From positions 1 to 8,365 of the forward strand of contig PWPR01000124.1 in assembly GCA_003557085.1 (NCBI GenBank): a DNA stretch of 8,365 bases. Reading direction: 5' to 3'. This document shows, piece by piece, positions 1 to 7,629 of this stretch. Under the pieces are notes generated by a model. That model ran no database searches, was not told the origin of the DNA, and worked only from the letters and a program-made list of their open reading frames with translations. Numbering within the stretch: the first letter of the stretch is position 1; each line of letters starts with the position of its first letter. This DNA comes from Clostridia bacterium (GTDB lineage Bacteria; Bacillota; UBA994; PWPR01). Position numbers and translations under genes: made by a program.

Positions 1-1401
1 ATATTGATTATATGCATAAAAGTGAGCATATGTTGCTGATGGATGCCAAGAACCTCTCATTTGTCTCATTGGACCACCATGCACCCAAACTATTGCAGGA
101 TATTCTTTTTGAGGATCAAAATCAGCAGGCTTGAAAAGGAAAGCATCTATATCCCAGTTCTTTGCTCCCTTATATGTTATGAGTTCACTTTCAACTAGTT
201 TTTCAGCTAATCCTTCAGGCATAGAATAAGTTAGTTGCTGACACTCAAGCTTATCTAGTTTAACTATCCATAAGTCTCCATTCTCTTTCTTACTACAGTG
301 CATAAAGGCTAGAATACTGCCATCTGGAGAATACTCTGGAGCTAAGTTTGTTAAAGCGAAGTCTGTGAGTTTCCGCTCTTTATCATTTGACAAGTCATAC
401 TCATATAGCTGCCTCTCTACCCTATAACCTTTGTTAGATGCATATGTAAATCTTTGTCCATCAGGATGAATAGAGATATTGTCACCCATTTGTCCAATAT
501 CTTCACATTGACCAAAAGTCAATTGTTTTAATTTATCTGTCTCTAAAGAATATGTATAATAATGAAAATACCCATCATTCTCAAGACCAAATATTAGCTC
601 ATTTCTTTTCATATTAGGGGTTACATTAGCATAGAATGAACCTCTTTCTTGCTTATCTCCTACAGAAAGTATTTTCTTAGTTTTGATGCTAAACTGACTA
701 ACTGCATTAATAATACTATAATCAACCCACTCTGACTTATCTGGAATTGTAGCTAGATAGTAATCCAAATTTGCTCTAAATCTCCCACTAAGGCGATATA
801 TAAAGCTGTTATTGCTTAACCATTTCCCTTCCTCTATCATCCTTTGATGACCTTCTGAGCGCCATACATGCTTTCCATTTGCAGTTGCTATTGCCAGATA
901 AGGCTTTTGATTATCATCTAGGAATGTGTATAAAAACAGAGAATCATCAGGAGAGAATTCAAAAGCATCCATACCAACTGTCTGGCTAAATCTTGCTGCA
1001 AAAACTTCACCTAAACCTTTAAAACTATGGCTAGTCCCATTTACTAGATGATAAAAAGTTATATTCTCTCCATCTGTAAAGGCAATTGTTTTACTATCAT
1101 TAGATAAAGCTACTTTTGACCTAGTTTTCCCTAAGGTTGTAATTATTTTCTTATTCATTTCATCATCATAAATAACTACATTGCTATCCTCAATTAATAC
1201 TAAACCATGTTTTGTGTAAGCTACACCGGACACGCTACTTTTTGCCTTTGTAATTTTAGTTGATTCATTTGTATTAATGTCCACTAAGTATGCATCAGTG
1301 ATTCCACCATCATTATACTTATAGCACAACTTTTGGCCATCAGGAGACCACTTGTAGCCTGATAAATATTTGACGTTCAAAATTTCATTTAATTTAATCA
1401 T
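1..1401 (-). CDS. S9 family (prolyl oligopeptidase-like) serine peptidase, C-terminus cut by the window edge
   Basis: An open frame of 467 codons without a stop runs off the window at position 1; I translated it by hand. It starts at ATG 1401-1399, 6 nt after a GGAGGT ribosome binding site. Residues 1 to about 400 look like a TolB/WD40-type beta-propeller, with SPDG-like blade motifs at 19-22 (SPDG), 150-153 (SPDD), 312-315 (HPDG) and 358-361 (SPDG). An alpha/beta-hydrolase domain then begins, with VWVHGGPMRQM at 438-448. That HGGP is the conserved strand and oxyanion-region motif of S9 acylaminoacyl-peptidase/DPP-like enzymes. The catalytic Ser (GxSxGG), Asp and His would lie beyond the edge, so activity cannot be judged. 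S9 enzymes cleave short peptides, with the propeller gating access. No signal peptide is visible, so it is probably cytoplasmic. It starts 17 nt after the adaptor gene and is probably the fourth gene of the ABC-exporter operon. A fold-only relative lacking the catalytic triad is possible. Confidence 0.9.
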   Translation of the reverse strand, partial: MIKLNEILNVKYLSGYKWSPDGQKLCYKYNDGGITDAYLVDINTNESTKITKAKSSVSGVAYTKHGLVLIEDSNVVIYDDEMNKKIITTLGKTRSKVALSNDSKTIAFTDGENITFYHLVNGTSHSFKGLGEVFAARFSQTVGMDAFEFSPDDSLFLYTFLDDNQKPYLAIATANGKHVWRSEGHQRMIEEGKWLSNNSFIYRLSGRFRANLDYYLATIPDKSEWVDYSIINAVSQFSIKTKKILSVGDKQERGSFYANVTPNMKRNELIFGLENDGYFHYYTYSLETDKLKQLTFGQCEDIGQMGDNISIHPDGQRFTYASNKGYRVERQLYEYDLSNDKERKLTDFALTNLAPEYSPDGSILAFMHCSKKENGDLWIVKLDKLECQQLTYSMPEGLAEKLVESELITYKGAKNWDIDAFLFKPADFDPQKEYPAIVWVHGGPMRQMRGSWHPSATYAHFYAYNQY

Positions 1402-1407
1402 TAAGAT

Positions 1408-1413
1408 ACCTCC
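1408..1413 (-). promoter_or_regulatory. Ribosome binding site of the S9 peptidase gene
   Basis: GGAGGT on the minus strand, 6 nt before the ATG at 1401, in the 17-nt gap after the adaptor stop codon. It is the strongest Shine-Dalgarno sequence in the exporter operon and fixes the peptidase start. The peptidase can therefore be translated independently of the adaptor. Confidence 0.85.
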
Positions 1414-1418
1414 ATTAT

Positions 1419-2615
1419 TCAGTATTTAATTCTTTGACCATCTTGCAACTCTGTGCTTGGCACACTTACGATCAAATCACCTTCTTTCAAACCTTGCACA
1501 ACCTCTACTTTATCTGATGTCATTAAACCCAACTTAACTTCCACTTGCTTTATATGATTTTCCTCAATTAAAAAAGCATAATACTTATTATTAATATTGA
1601 AAATACTATCTCTACTAATAGTCAAAACATCTTCTCGTTCTTCTAATATAATCTCAACTTCAACCTCACTACCAATTACATTTTTTAACTCTATTACTGA
1701 ACCTAGCTCAACACCTATTCGTTTTTGTCTAATACCCAAGTCAGAAACTCTTTCTACTGCAATAGGATGAATTTTTTCTATATTTGTTGAGCTTTCATCT
1801 GGCAAATACGCTTTCTGTCCAACAGCTATTTCATCTGCTCTACTTGCTAAAATTTCTAGGTACAAATATGTACTTTCTAGTTCTGCTACTTGAAACAATG
1901 GATTACCAGGTAATACAGTATCCCCTTGGTTAACATCAAGTGATACTATAGTTCCATCAAAAGGTGCTTTCACATGGTAATTATCTTTGGCATTTTCCAT
2001 TCTGGCTATGTTTAACTCTATTTCTGAAATCTGTGACAAAGCCTGTTCTCTTTGATAAGCAGATCCCCCACTTATCACTTCTTGAAAATTGCTCTTAGCT
2101 AATAAGTACATCCTTTTTGCACTATGATAATTCAATTCTAGTTGATCCAACTCTCCTTTTGTCAATATTCCTCTATCAAGCAAACTCTCTGCTCTATAAA
2201 ACTCATCTTTAGCATATTCATAGCTTAGTTCTTGTATTTCTAGTTCTATTTTGGCTTTTTCAACCAAAAGTTCTTCTGGCTCAACTAACTGCCTATAACT
2301 AATTTTAGCTTGCTTAAGTCTCTCTTTTAATACTTCTATCTCATACTCAAGATCACTTGCTTTAATTATAATAATTTCTTGGTCTTTTTCTACCATATTT
2401 CCAATTTGATAATTTACTCTAAGTACGCTGCCATTAATCTGAGCCAGTATATTTGCTCTTCTTCTTACTCTTAGTTCAGCTCTTTCACTTATAGAATCTA
2501 TTACTTCACCTACAACTACCTCTTCTGTTTCTACCACAACAGCAGAAAAGTAATCATAAGCAAAATATCCTACTATTGCTATGACTAGGGTTATGATAAT
2601 AACTACTTTTTTCAT
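1419..2615 (-). CDS. HlyD/MacA-type periplasmic adaptor (membrane fusion protein) of an ABC exporter
   Basis: This 398-residue protein is the adaptor expected to connect the ABC permease to the outside. Residues 4-24 are a single hydrophobic anchor with no lipobox Cys. Two half-lipoyl motifs follow, at about 55-85 (INGSVLRVNYQIGNMVEKDQ) and 213-245 (VKAPFDGTIVSLDVNQGD). Between them lies a charged, Leu-rich coiled-coil hairpin at about 88-210. A beta-barrel segment (about 246-330) and a membrane-proximal domain (331-398) complete the RND/MacA-like order. The hairpin turn reads AESLLDRGILTKGELD, with R141, L145 and T152 spaced like the RLS docking residues of AcrA-type adaptors. The ATG lies 1 nt after the permease stop, and an AGGATGG site sits inside the permease end (2622-2628), so translational coupling is likely. 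Family assignment is firm; the exported substrate cannot be inferred. Confidence 0.93.
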   Translation of the reverse strand: MKKVVIIITLVIAIVGYFAYDYFSAVVVETEEVVVGEVIDSISERAELRVRRRANILAQINGSVLRVNYQIGNMVEKDQEIIIIKASDLEYEIEVLKERLKQAKISYRQLVEPEELLVEKAKIELEIQELSYEYAKDEFYRAESLLDRGILTKGELDQLELNYHSAKRMYLLAKSNFQEVISGGSAYQREQALSQISEIELNIARMENAKDNYHVKAPFDGTIVSLDVNQGDTVLPGNPLFQVAELESTYLYLEILASRADEIAVGQKAYLPDESSTNIEKIHPIAVERVSDLGIRQKRIGVELGSVIELKNVIGSEVEVEIILEEREDVLTISRDSIFNINNKYYAFLIEENHIKQVEVKLGLMTSDKVEVVQGLKEGDLIVSVPSTELQDGQRIKY

Positions 2616-2616
2616 T

Positions 2617-4968
2617 TTAGACCATCCTATTCTTAAGTGCTTCTAAGAAATCTAATTTTTCAATCCTTCTCTTTGTAGCAAGTTGTGCTATGTACACAAA
2701 TACTATAGTAAACACTGCTGCTAGAACAAAACTAATTCCTGATGCCTTGATACTCAATGTATATAGCTCGTTAGAAAATATTAAGTCTAAGCTAGATATA
2801 AGAGCTCTTCCTAAAGGAATTCCAAGCATAATACCAATAGTAGTTAAGATATAGTTTTCTTTCTTAATCAATGCAAATATCTCTCTTTTTCTAAATCCCA
2901 TTACTCTTAGTGAAGAAAACTCAAGTAATCTCTCTGATATACTCATATTAGTTGAACTATATATGATTACAAATCCCAAAATTCCGCCAAAAAAAACCAT
3001 TATCCCAATAGCGAGTATAATCAAACCAGTGAACTCTTCAAATACTTCTCTTAACTCTTGGTTTGATAATATTGATGACACTATAGTGACCTCTCTAAGC
3101 TCTCTTACAATATTATCTTTTGAGTTTATATAGATTCCAGTCATCATATCATCATCAAGTAGCATTTCATTCATGTAATCAATATTCATATAAGCATTGA
3201 TTCCAAACAACTGCTTGGTTATGTTTTTCACTTCTAGAAAAACATTATCTCTTTCTGGTATAAATGAGGCTATCTCAATATAGTCGCCAATTTCCAAATC
3301 AAACTTACGCGCCATATTTTCTGAGACAATCATACCAGTTTGCGGGACTCTAATACTTTGATAACTTAAATCGTTAAATGAAAACATCTTAGTATCTTCA
3401 TTTATACCAATGACATTTATTACATAGTTTTCTCTTCCTCTTATAAATTCAAAGGGATATTCTGACTTTGGTTCTATCAAATCTGCGTCTACTAACTCAT
3501 TAAACTCATTAATATTACTTATACTAATTGGTCTGGAGAAGTTAATCTCATAGTCCATTGACATAAATTCTCCAAAATGAAGATTAAACATCTCATCAAA
3601 AACATCATTCATGTAAACTGAAAATAGTAAGAGGGCATAAGTAAGTGCTATACCTATAATTATAAAAGCTATTCTGCTCTTTGATCTTAAAATATTCCGA
3701 ACAACATTTTTCCAACTAAATGACAAATTTTGCCATAAGATTGGTATTTTTTCTAAAATTGTTCTTTTACCAATCTGTGGAGTTGGTGGACGCATAGATT
3801 CTGCAGGTGAAATATAACTTATTCTAAGTGCTCCATAAGCACCTGCAGCAGTACAGAAGACCATAGCTAAGATAATTGATAAAATAATGTACTGATAATA
3901 TAGCTCAATGGTTAAGAAAGGAATGTTAAAAAACTCTACATAAAGTGCTGTCATCATACCAGATATTCCATAACCTATTGCTAAGCCTAATACTCCACCT
4001 ATTATTCCTATACTTAAAGCATACTTCATGTAATGCCACAAAACCTGTTGATTACTATATCCTAGAGACTTTAGTATCCCGATAGCTATTCTGTCATTCT
4101 CTACTATCCTTTTGAGCATAACTCCCAATATTACTGCTGCAACAAGTAAAAAAATTAAAGGAATAGAGTCTGATGCTTTTTTCAACCCATTAATCTCTTC
4201 ATGGACCATTCTATTGCTAATTTGATCTTGCCTTCTAGTTATCCTAAGCAAACCATTGTACTCTAAAATGTTTTCAAGCACATCTTTCAAGCTGTGTTCA
4301 GCATTTGATTCATATAACGTTAAAACTATATTATTATAGCTATTACCTAGCCCATACTGATTGGACACAAATTGATCATCAAGATATAAGATGCCAAAGT
4401 TAATAGGATTAGGAATAAAAGTTTGCTCACTTTCAATTAAATAAACAAACTCTGGACTAGCCACAGTTGCTACTACTTCCAACTCCCTTTTTTGCCCATA
4501 AGCTTGAAATACTAGTTTATCTCCTAACTTAATGTTTCTGGCATTTGCAAACTGCTCAAGAACTGCCACCTCAGAGCTACCCTTGGTTGGCAATCTTCCT
4601 TGTTTTAGCTTTAGCTCATTGACTCTATCAGCTTTATTAGGTAATGATATAATTTTTACTGTAACTCTTTCATCATCACTCTCAGTTATAAGTGGTGCTT
4701 CGAATACATGCCTTCCATTAACATGGTTTACTTGTGGTAAGCTTTCTAGTCTTTCAAGTGTCGTTTCGTCTGAATTTACCAAATCAATATAATAATCTGC
4801 AAAGTTATTCTCTTCATAATATTTATGTAGAGAATCTTTTAAGTTTATTGCTGATATATTGAATGAAGTATAAATTAGAATACCAATAGTAAGTACAACT
4901 AAGATAGCAATGTATTGTCCTTTTGACTTCTTAACTGTTCTTATTAAGCGTAGATTAAGTGTGTTCAT
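2617..4968 (-). CDS. FtsX/MacB-family ABC transporter permease, duplicated 8-TM form
   Basis: A 783-residue membrane protein built from two copies of the FtsX core. Copy one has a TM at about 18-40, an extracytoplasmic domain at 41-265, and TMs at about 268-287, 316-340 and 358-383. Copy two has a TM at about 432-452, a second extracytoplasmic domain at 455-645, and TMs at about 648-671, 706-727 and 744-763. Each copy carries the FtsX cytoplasmic loop signature after its second TM (IGILKSLGYSNQQVL at 296-310; SSLRVMGFRKREIFAL at 685-700). Each also ends in a comparable motif (SPAESMRP at 387-394; LDFLEALK at 772-779). Such permeases work by mechanotransmission, where ATP hydrolysis moves the extracytoplasmic domains, rather than by moving substrate through the TM bundle. 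One chain with two cores could form the whole transmembrane unit. The ATG is 6 nt after the ATPase stop, with a weak GAGTGG site about 9 nt upstream. TM limits were read by eye. Confidence 0.93.
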   Translation of the reverse strand: MNTLNLRLIRTVKKSKGQYIAILVVLTIGILIYTSFNISAINLKDSLHKYYEENNFADYYIDLVNSDETTLERLESLPQVNHVNGRHVFEAPLITESDDERVTVKIISLPNKADRVNELKLKQGRLPTKGSSEVAVLEQFANARNIKLGDKLVFQAYGQKRELEVVATVASPEFVYLIESEQTFIPNPINFGILYLDDQFVSNQYGLGNSYNNIVLTLYESNAEHSLKDVLENILEYNGLLRITRRQDQISNRMVHEEINGLKKASDSIPLIFLLVAAVILGVMLKRIVENDRIAIGILKSLGYSNQQVLWHYMKYALSIGIIGGVLGLAIGYGISGMMTALYVEFFNIPFLTIELYYQYIILSIILAMVFCTAAGAYGALRISYISPAESMRPPTPQIGKRTILEKIPILWQNLSFSWKNVVRNILRSKSRIAFIIIGIALTYALLLFSVYMNDVFDEMFNLHFGEFMSMDYEINFSRPISISNINEFNELVDADLIEPKSEYPFEFIRGRENYVINVIGINEDTKMFSFNDLSYQSIRVPQTGMIVSENMARKFDLEIGDYIEIASFIPERDNVFLEVKNITKQLFGINAYMNIDYMNEMLLDDDMMTGIYINSKDNIVRELREVTIVSSILSNQELREVFEEFTGLIILAIGIMVFFGGILGFVIIYSSTNMSISERLLEFSSLRVMGFRKREIFALIKKENYILTTIGIMLGIPLGRALISSLDLIFSNELYTLSIKASGISFVLAAVFTIVFVYIAQLATKRRIEKLDFLEALKNRMV

Positions 4969-4974
4969 TATTAT

Positions 4975-5679
4975 TTACCACTCTATTTCTTCAGGATCTA
5001 GTGGTTGCTTATTAATGTAATCCTCAATAATTTCGCCACTTCTCATACGAATTACTCTATCTGCCATCTTACCTATTGCTGAGTTGTGGGTTATTACTAA
5101 AACAGTTTTGTTTAAGTCTCTATTTATGTCTCTTAGTAAACGAAGTATTTTCTTACCTGTGTCATAATCAAGTGCTCCAGTAGGTTCATCACATAATAAC
5201 ATCTCCGGATTTTTGCAAACTGCTCTGGCTATAGCCACTCTTTGCTGCTCTCCTCCACTAAGCTGTGAAGGAAAATGGTCTATACGATCTAATAATCCTA
5301 CCAAACTAAATACCTCATCAATATCCAAAGGGTCTTTAGCTATTTCTGTAGCTAACTCTACATTCTCTCTTGCTGTTAAATTAGCCATTAAATTGTAAAA
5401 CTGAAAAACGAAACCTACTTGATATCTACGATAATTTGTTAACTCACTTTGTGAAAATGATGAAATATTTTCGTTTTTGAAATAAACCTCACCATTAGTT
5501 GCTTCATCCATACCACCAATTATATTAAGCAAAGTGCTTTTCCCAGATCCACTAGGGCCTAAAATTACTACAAAATCTCCATGAGCAACCTTGAATGTAG
5601 CCCTTTTTAAAGCCTCAACTTTTACCTCACCCATCAAGTATTCTTTTGCTAAATCCTTTGTTTCTATAACATAGTCCAT
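4975..5679 (-). CDS. ABC transporter ATP-binding protein, LolD/MacB-type
   Basis: A single nucleotide-binding domain of 234 residues, the usual length for a LolD/MacB/FtsE-class ATPase. Numbered from the chosen ATG, it has Walker A GPSGSGKST at 41-49, Q-loop Gln 93 (VFQFYNLM), signature LSGGEQQR at 140-147, Walker B MLLCDEPT with catalytic Glu at 165, D-loop GALD, and H-loop His 198. All residues needed for ATP hydrolysis are present. It should energise the FtsX-type permease encoded 6 nt downstream. I chose ATG 5679-5677 because AAAGAAGTGAT, a degenerate match to the anti-SD complement, lies a suitable distance upstream. An in-frame GTG at 5688 would add three residues but overlaps that site and has no spacer of its own. 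It is the first gene of the exporter operon, after a terminator and an AT-rich spacer. Confidence 0.95.
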   Translation of the reverse strand: MDYVIETKDLAKEYLMGEVKVEALKRATFKVAHGDFVVILGPSGSGKSTLLNIIGGMDEATNGEVYFKNENISSFSQSELTNYRRYQVGFVFQFYNLMANLTARENVELATEIAKDPLDIDEVFSLVGLLDRIDHFPSQLSGGEQQRVAIARAVCKNPEMLLCDEPTGALDYDTGKKILRLLRDINRDLNKTVLVITHNSAIGKMADRVIRMRSGEIIEDYINKQPLDPEEIEW

Positions 5680-5748
5680 TCGTATCACTTCTTTACATTA
5701 ATATATTACATAATTCGCTAAAAATTTAGCTTGACCTGCAATTTAAAC
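5680..5748 (-). promoter_or_regulatory. Intergenic leader of the ABC-exporter operon, probable promoter region
   Basis: This short AT-rich stretch lies between the terminator of the polysaccharide operon and the ATPase start, so the exporter promoter should be here. I see -10-like hexamers (TAATAT, TATATT near 5700-5710) but no good -35 at 16-18 nt from them, so I do not assign boxes. A perfect 6-bp inverted repeat with a 2-nt spacer (GCTAAA-TT-TTTAGC, 5717-5730) is the only structured element and could be an operator half-site pair. The ATPase Shine-Dalgarno sequence is at the downstream end. Confidence 0.4.
5717..5730. repeat. Short inverted repeat in the exporter leader
   Basis: GCTAAA and TTTAGC arms of 6 bp with a 2-nt spacer, a perfect palindrome about 37 nt upstream of the ATPase ATG. 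Its position fits an operator just upstream of or overlapping a promoter. It is short and AT-rich, so chance is a real alternative. Confidence 0.35.
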
Positions 5749-5778
5749 AAAAAAACTGACTCTCTTATTGAGAATCAG
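5749..5778 (-). terminator. Rho-independent terminator of the polysaccharide operon
   Basis: In the minus-strand transcript, CTGATTCTC pairs with GAGAGTCAG over 9 bp (one G-U wobble) around an AATAA loop and is followed directly by seven U residues. The arms are 5770-5778 and 5756-5764, and the U tract is 5749-5755. The TGA stop codon of the dehydratase (5777-5775) lies within the 5' arm. There is no T tract on the other side, so it acts only on minus-strand transcription. Confidence 0.88.
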
Positions 5779-7607
5779 CCTCCATTCTTGTATGTGGGGA
5801 CAATTTTTCTTACTTTATCAAGTAAATCTCTTGCATCTTTTTCTACATAGTTTCCTAATTGATCAAGCTGTTGGCACAAAGTTTTAAAATCTAAATCTAG
5901 AGGTTTCCCTATATAAATGGTCTCATTTTCAGTCTTACTAAGTCCTTCTTCGTTAAGTAATAGTTCTTCATATAATTTTTCCCCAGGCCTCAATCCTATA
6001 AAACTAATGTCAATATCTACATATGGCTCAAAGCCGCTTAGTCTAATGAGGTTTTCCGCCAAATCAACAATTTTGACTGGGTCGCCCATGTCCAAAACAA
6101 AAATCTCTCCACCTTTTGCCATAGACCCTGCTTGAATTACAAGTTGTACTGCTTCTGGTATTGTCATAAAATATCTTGTGATATCAGGGTGAGTAACAGT
6201 AATTGGTCCACCTTCTTCAATTTGCTGCTTAAAGAGAGGAACCACCGAGCCATTACTTCCCAAAACATTACCAAATCTAACAGCCGTATATTCAGTACTG
6301 CTCTGGTTATTATATGTTTGAATTATCATCTCAGCTATTCTTTTTGTAGCACCCATTATATTTGTAGGGTTTACAGCTTTGTCAGTAGAAATTAAAATAA
6401 ATCTATCAACATCATACTCATCAGCAGCTTTTACCACATTGAATGTACCAAATACATTATTCTTAACTGCTTCATGAGGGTTATATTCCATTAATGGAAC
6501 ATGTTTATGTGCTGCAGCGTGAAATACTACATGAGGTCTGTATTCTGCAAATATCGACTTAACTCTTTGCTTATCTCTCACTGAGGCAACTAAGGGAATT
6601 ATATCTAGCATGGGAAAATTTCTTCTAAGTTCATTTAATATTTTGTAAATATTGTTCTCTGAAATGTCTAGAATAACTAATTTTTTTGGTTGGTACTCTG
6701 AAATTTGTCGACATAACTCAGCTCCTATAGAGCCACCACCACCTGTTATTAAAACTGTTTTATTATAAACATAAGAATAAATGGCATTTATGTCTAAATG
6801 GACTTCATCTCTACCTAATAAATCTTCAATTTCAACATCTTTTATCTCTTTAATATCTACTTTTCCATTAATCAATTCATATATGCCAGGTACTTTCTTT
6901 ACTTTGCACTCAGTTTTTTGACATTCCTGATATATTTTCTGCAGCTCTTGTTTAGTAATAGTAGGTATTGCAATAACAATTTCATCAATATCATACTTTT
7001 TGGCTATTTCACTTATTTCTTTGGTAGTACCTACTACCCTAACTCCAGAAATATTCTTGCCTTGCTTAGTAGGATCATCATCAATTAATGCTATCGGCTT
7101 ACTACGTAGTTCCTCATGCTGATTAAACTCCTTTATAACTAAAGAACCTGCTTGTCCAGCACCTACAATTAAAACCCTTCTAAAGTTTCCTTGTGTTTTT
7201 AGAAACGCTTGAAAAATTGTCTTTGCTCTAAAAGCAAACCTTGATGCTCCCATTAAAGCAATGTCTAATAGTAAAACCAACAAAATTATGGTTCTAGGAA
7301 GGGTAACTTGCATAATTACTAAATATGAAATCATTGCTAAGTTAGCTACTATAGAAGTAGCCACTATTTGTACCATTTCCGGTATGCTAGCATATTGCCA
7401 GATACTTCGATAAATATTCATAATATAATATATGAATATTTTTAAGACAATTATTTGAATAATATGGTTACGAATAATAGGGTAGTAATTGAGCAATTGC
7501 CTATTATCAAATGACTCAAATCTTAATAAAAAAGCAAGAGTTATTGAGAAAACTATTAATATAATGTCTAAGATAATGTACTTGAACTGGTCTGGCTTAA
7601 CTCTCAC
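5775..7607 (-). CDS. Membrane-bound nucleotide-sugar 4,6-dehydratase, CapD/WbpM/PglF/EpsC family
   Basis: A 610-residue polysaccharide-biosynthesis dehydratase of the large membrane-bound SDR type, a usual length for this family. About four hydrophobic segments fill residues 9-120. A first Rossmann-like domain has VLIVGAGQAG at 145-154. The catalytic extended-SDR domain starts at about 282 with ITGGGGSIGAELCRQ (287-301). The active-site stretch ISTDKAVNPTNIMGATK (406-422) shows Ser407, Met418 and Lys422, the Ser-Met-Lys triad known from WbpM-like enzymes, where Met replaces the usual SDR Tyr. Family members convert UDP-GlcNAc to the UDP-2-acetamido-2,6-dideoxy-4-hexulose, the precursor of bacillosamine, QuiNAc or FucNAc; the exact product here is inferred. 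The start is GTG with GAGAGGG (7615-7621) 7 nt upstream, and an in-frame TAG lies just before. It follows the kinase gene by 22 nt, and the operon terminator overlaps its stop codon. Confidence 0.94.
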   Translation of the reverse strand: MRVKPDQFKYIILDIILIVFSITLAFLLRFESFDNRQLLNYYPIIRNHIIQIIVLKIFIYYIMNIYRSIWQYASIPEMVQIVATSIVANLAMISYLVIMQVTLPRTIILLVLLLDIALMGASRFAFRAKTIFQAFLKTQGNFRRVLIVGAGQAGSLVIKEFNQHEELRSKPIALIDDDPTKQGKNISGVRVVGTTKEISEIAKKYDIDEIVIAIPTITKQELQKIYQECQKTECKVKKVPGIYELINGKVDIKEIKDVEIEDLLGRDEVHLDINAIYSYVYNKTVLITGGGGSIGAELCRQISEYQPKKLVILDISENNIYKILNELRRNFPMLDIIPLVASVRDKQRVKSIFAEYRPHVVFHAAAHKHVPLMEYNPHEAVKNNVFGTFNVVKAADEYDVDRFILISTDKAVNPTNIMGATKRIAEMIIQTYNNQSSTEYTAVRFGNVLGSNGSVVPLFKQQIEEGGPITVTHPDITRYFMTIPEAVQLVIQAGSMAKGGEIFVLDMGDPVKIVDLAENLIRLSGFEPYVDIDISFIGLRPGEKLYEELLLNEEGLSKTENETIYIGKPLDLDFKTLCQQLDQLGNYVEKDARDLLDKVRKIVPTYKNGG

Positions 7608-7614
7608 TAAGGAT

Positions 7615-7621
7615 CCCTCTC
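7615..7621 (-). promoter_or_regulatory. Ribosome binding site supporting the GTG start of the dehydratase
   Basis: GAGAGGG on the minus strand lies 7 nt before GTG 7607-7605. An in-frame TAG just upstream excludes a longer frame, so this site and the GTG define the start. Confidence 0.7.
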
Positions 7622-7629
7622 TCTATTAA

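Noticed and set aside
2616..2640. Possible promoter between permease and adaptor
   Set aside because: The genes are separated by 1 nt and the upstream bases are permease coding sequence with an internal ribosome binding site, so coupled translation explains the layout.
4532..4792. Forward-strand open frame of 86 codons
   Set aside because: It lies wholly opposite the permease coding region, has no ribosome binding site I can see, and its product is low-complexity Ser/Leu-rich, typical of an antisense shadow.
5213..5398. Forward-strand open frame of 61 codons
   Set aside because: It is antisense to the conserved core of the ABC ATPase (signature and Walker B region), with no recognisable domain.
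5680..5688. GTG at 5688 as the ATPase start
   Set aside because: The best Shine-Dalgarno-like sequence overlaps this GTG and is correctly spaced for the ATG at 5679 instead. The three extra residues add nothing recognisable.
5731..5760. TTGACC as a forward-strand -35 box
   Set aside because: No -10-like hexamer lies 16-18 nt downstream, and there is no forward-strand gene for it to drive.
5917..6395. Two forward-strand open frames (5917-6135 and 6132-6395) with a short overlap
   Set aside because: Both are antisense to the strongly conserved catalytic domain of the dehydratase. Their near-coupling is coincidental and their products resemble no family I know.
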